From NCBI GenBank assembly GCA_002314795.1, contig DCHI01000076.1, positions 1-25,705 of the forward strand: a stretch of 25,705 nt of DNA, in the 5' to 3' direction. A program made the position numbers and the translations under genes. The notes under the pieces were generated by a model. It saw only the letters and a list, made by a program, of their open reading frames with translations, searched no databases and had not been told where the DNA came from. This document shows, one piece after another, positions 25,543 through 25,705 of the stretch (position 1 is its first letter; each line of letters opens with the position of its first letter). Source of the DNA: Bacteroidales bacterium UBA1756. GTDB taxonomy: Bacteria; Bacteroidota; Bacteroidia; Bacteroidales; WCHB1-69.

Positions 25543-25577
25543 CCTCTCCTTGGAAAGGAGGGAAAATTTTTTCCCGA
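25543..25577. repeat. Two adjacent small inverted repeats
   Basis: CTCTCCTT pairs with AAGGAGGG around GGA, and GGGAAAA/TTTTTTCCC makes a second AT-rich palindrome directly after it. They may act as a weak second terminator or be parts of a dispersed element. Confidence 0.5.
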
Positions 25578-25580
25578 ATG

Positions 25581-25606
25581 TGTAGGAAACGTCGCATTGT
25601 GGTGTC
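25581..25606. repeat. Degraded copy of the palindromic repeat
   Basis: Aligning with the left arm and centre of the element at 17190-17214 gives 21 matches, four substitutions and one inserted base. The right arm is lost, so it no longer folds as a full palindrome. Confidence 0.55.
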
Positions 25607-25650
25607 ACGCACGGCTAAGGACTGTCTCCAAGTCGTACCCTGAAAACCGA

Positions 25651-25692
25651 TAATTGTTAATTGTTCATTGTCAATTGTTCATTGTTCATTCA
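25651..25692 (+). repeat. Heptanucleotide tandem array (TAATTGT/TCATTGT)
   Basis: Six units with an exact 7-base period: TAATTGT twice, TCATTGT, CAATTGT, TCATTGT, TCATTCA. It lies in the 235-base non-coding end of the window, after the terminator and repeat remnants. No gene is supported from 25471 to the end. Confidence 0.85.
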
Positions 25693-25705
25693 TTCTTCGT
25701 ACCTT

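Noticed and set aside
25370..25612. Minus-strand 80-codon frame at the end of the window
   Set aside because: It overlaps the TonB-domain gene, the terminator and the repeat remnants; no homology or leader is seen.

Overview
The window looks like a chromosome segment of a Bacteroidetes bacterium, most likely of the order Bacteroidales. Four things point there: several genes lie downstream of TAnnTTTG-type -7 boxes with A-rich leaders instead of Shine-Dalgarno sites; there is a type IX secretion 'plug' family (DUF5103) gene; there is a LolA-like gene directly followed by a BamA/TamA-like barrel carrying a lipobox (TamL type); and hpt and adk are adjacent. The genus cannot be decided from the sequence.

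Region 1 (about 1-8,800, plus strand) is an accessory, defence-like island, AT-rich at its start and mosaic further on. It opens with a tightly coupled three-gene set: a cytosolic histidine kinase that also carries an Hsp90/MutL-type transducer region (its 5' end is outside the window), a receiver protein with no DNA-binding domain, and a small protein with the His-Gly ... Cys pattern of clan CD (caspase/CHAT-like) cysteine peptidases. I read this as a phosphorelay-controlled protease module and regard it as the best candidate for a poorly described system. It is followed by a LlaJI/McrBC-like restriction locus: a 27-codon stub of a C5-cytosine methyltransferase, an McrB-like AAA+ motor, an intact DUF1016 (YhcG-type) PDDEXK nuclease inserted between motor and nuclease, and an McrC/LlaJI-like nuclease subunit. 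The island ends in a BRO-N/DUF1016 chimera that is frameshifted at an A7 tract and has lost its nuclease core.

Region 2 (about 8,870-16,860) holds a minus-strand nitroreductase divergent from a plus-strand pair, a DUF5103 protein and a 1,957-residue alpha-2-macroglobulin with an intact CxEQ thioester motif. Short tandem repeats (7-nt and 9-nt periods) lie after each of these two genes.

Region 3 (about 16,860-18,580) contains tRNA-His(GTG) with its terminator, a long palindromic repeat, and the minus-strand purine salvage pair hpt-adk.

Region 4 (about 18,580-25,470, plus strand) holds a D-2-hydroxyacid dehydrogenase, rfbD, a lolA-like gene, tamL, an SF1B (RecD/Dda-like) helicase and a small soluble TonB-C-terminal-domain protein. 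The gaps are so short that most of these are probably co-transcribed. The window ends in non-coding DNA with a terminator, a degraded copy of the palindromic repeat and a second heptanucleotide array. No CRISPR array, rRNA or insertion sequence was seen.
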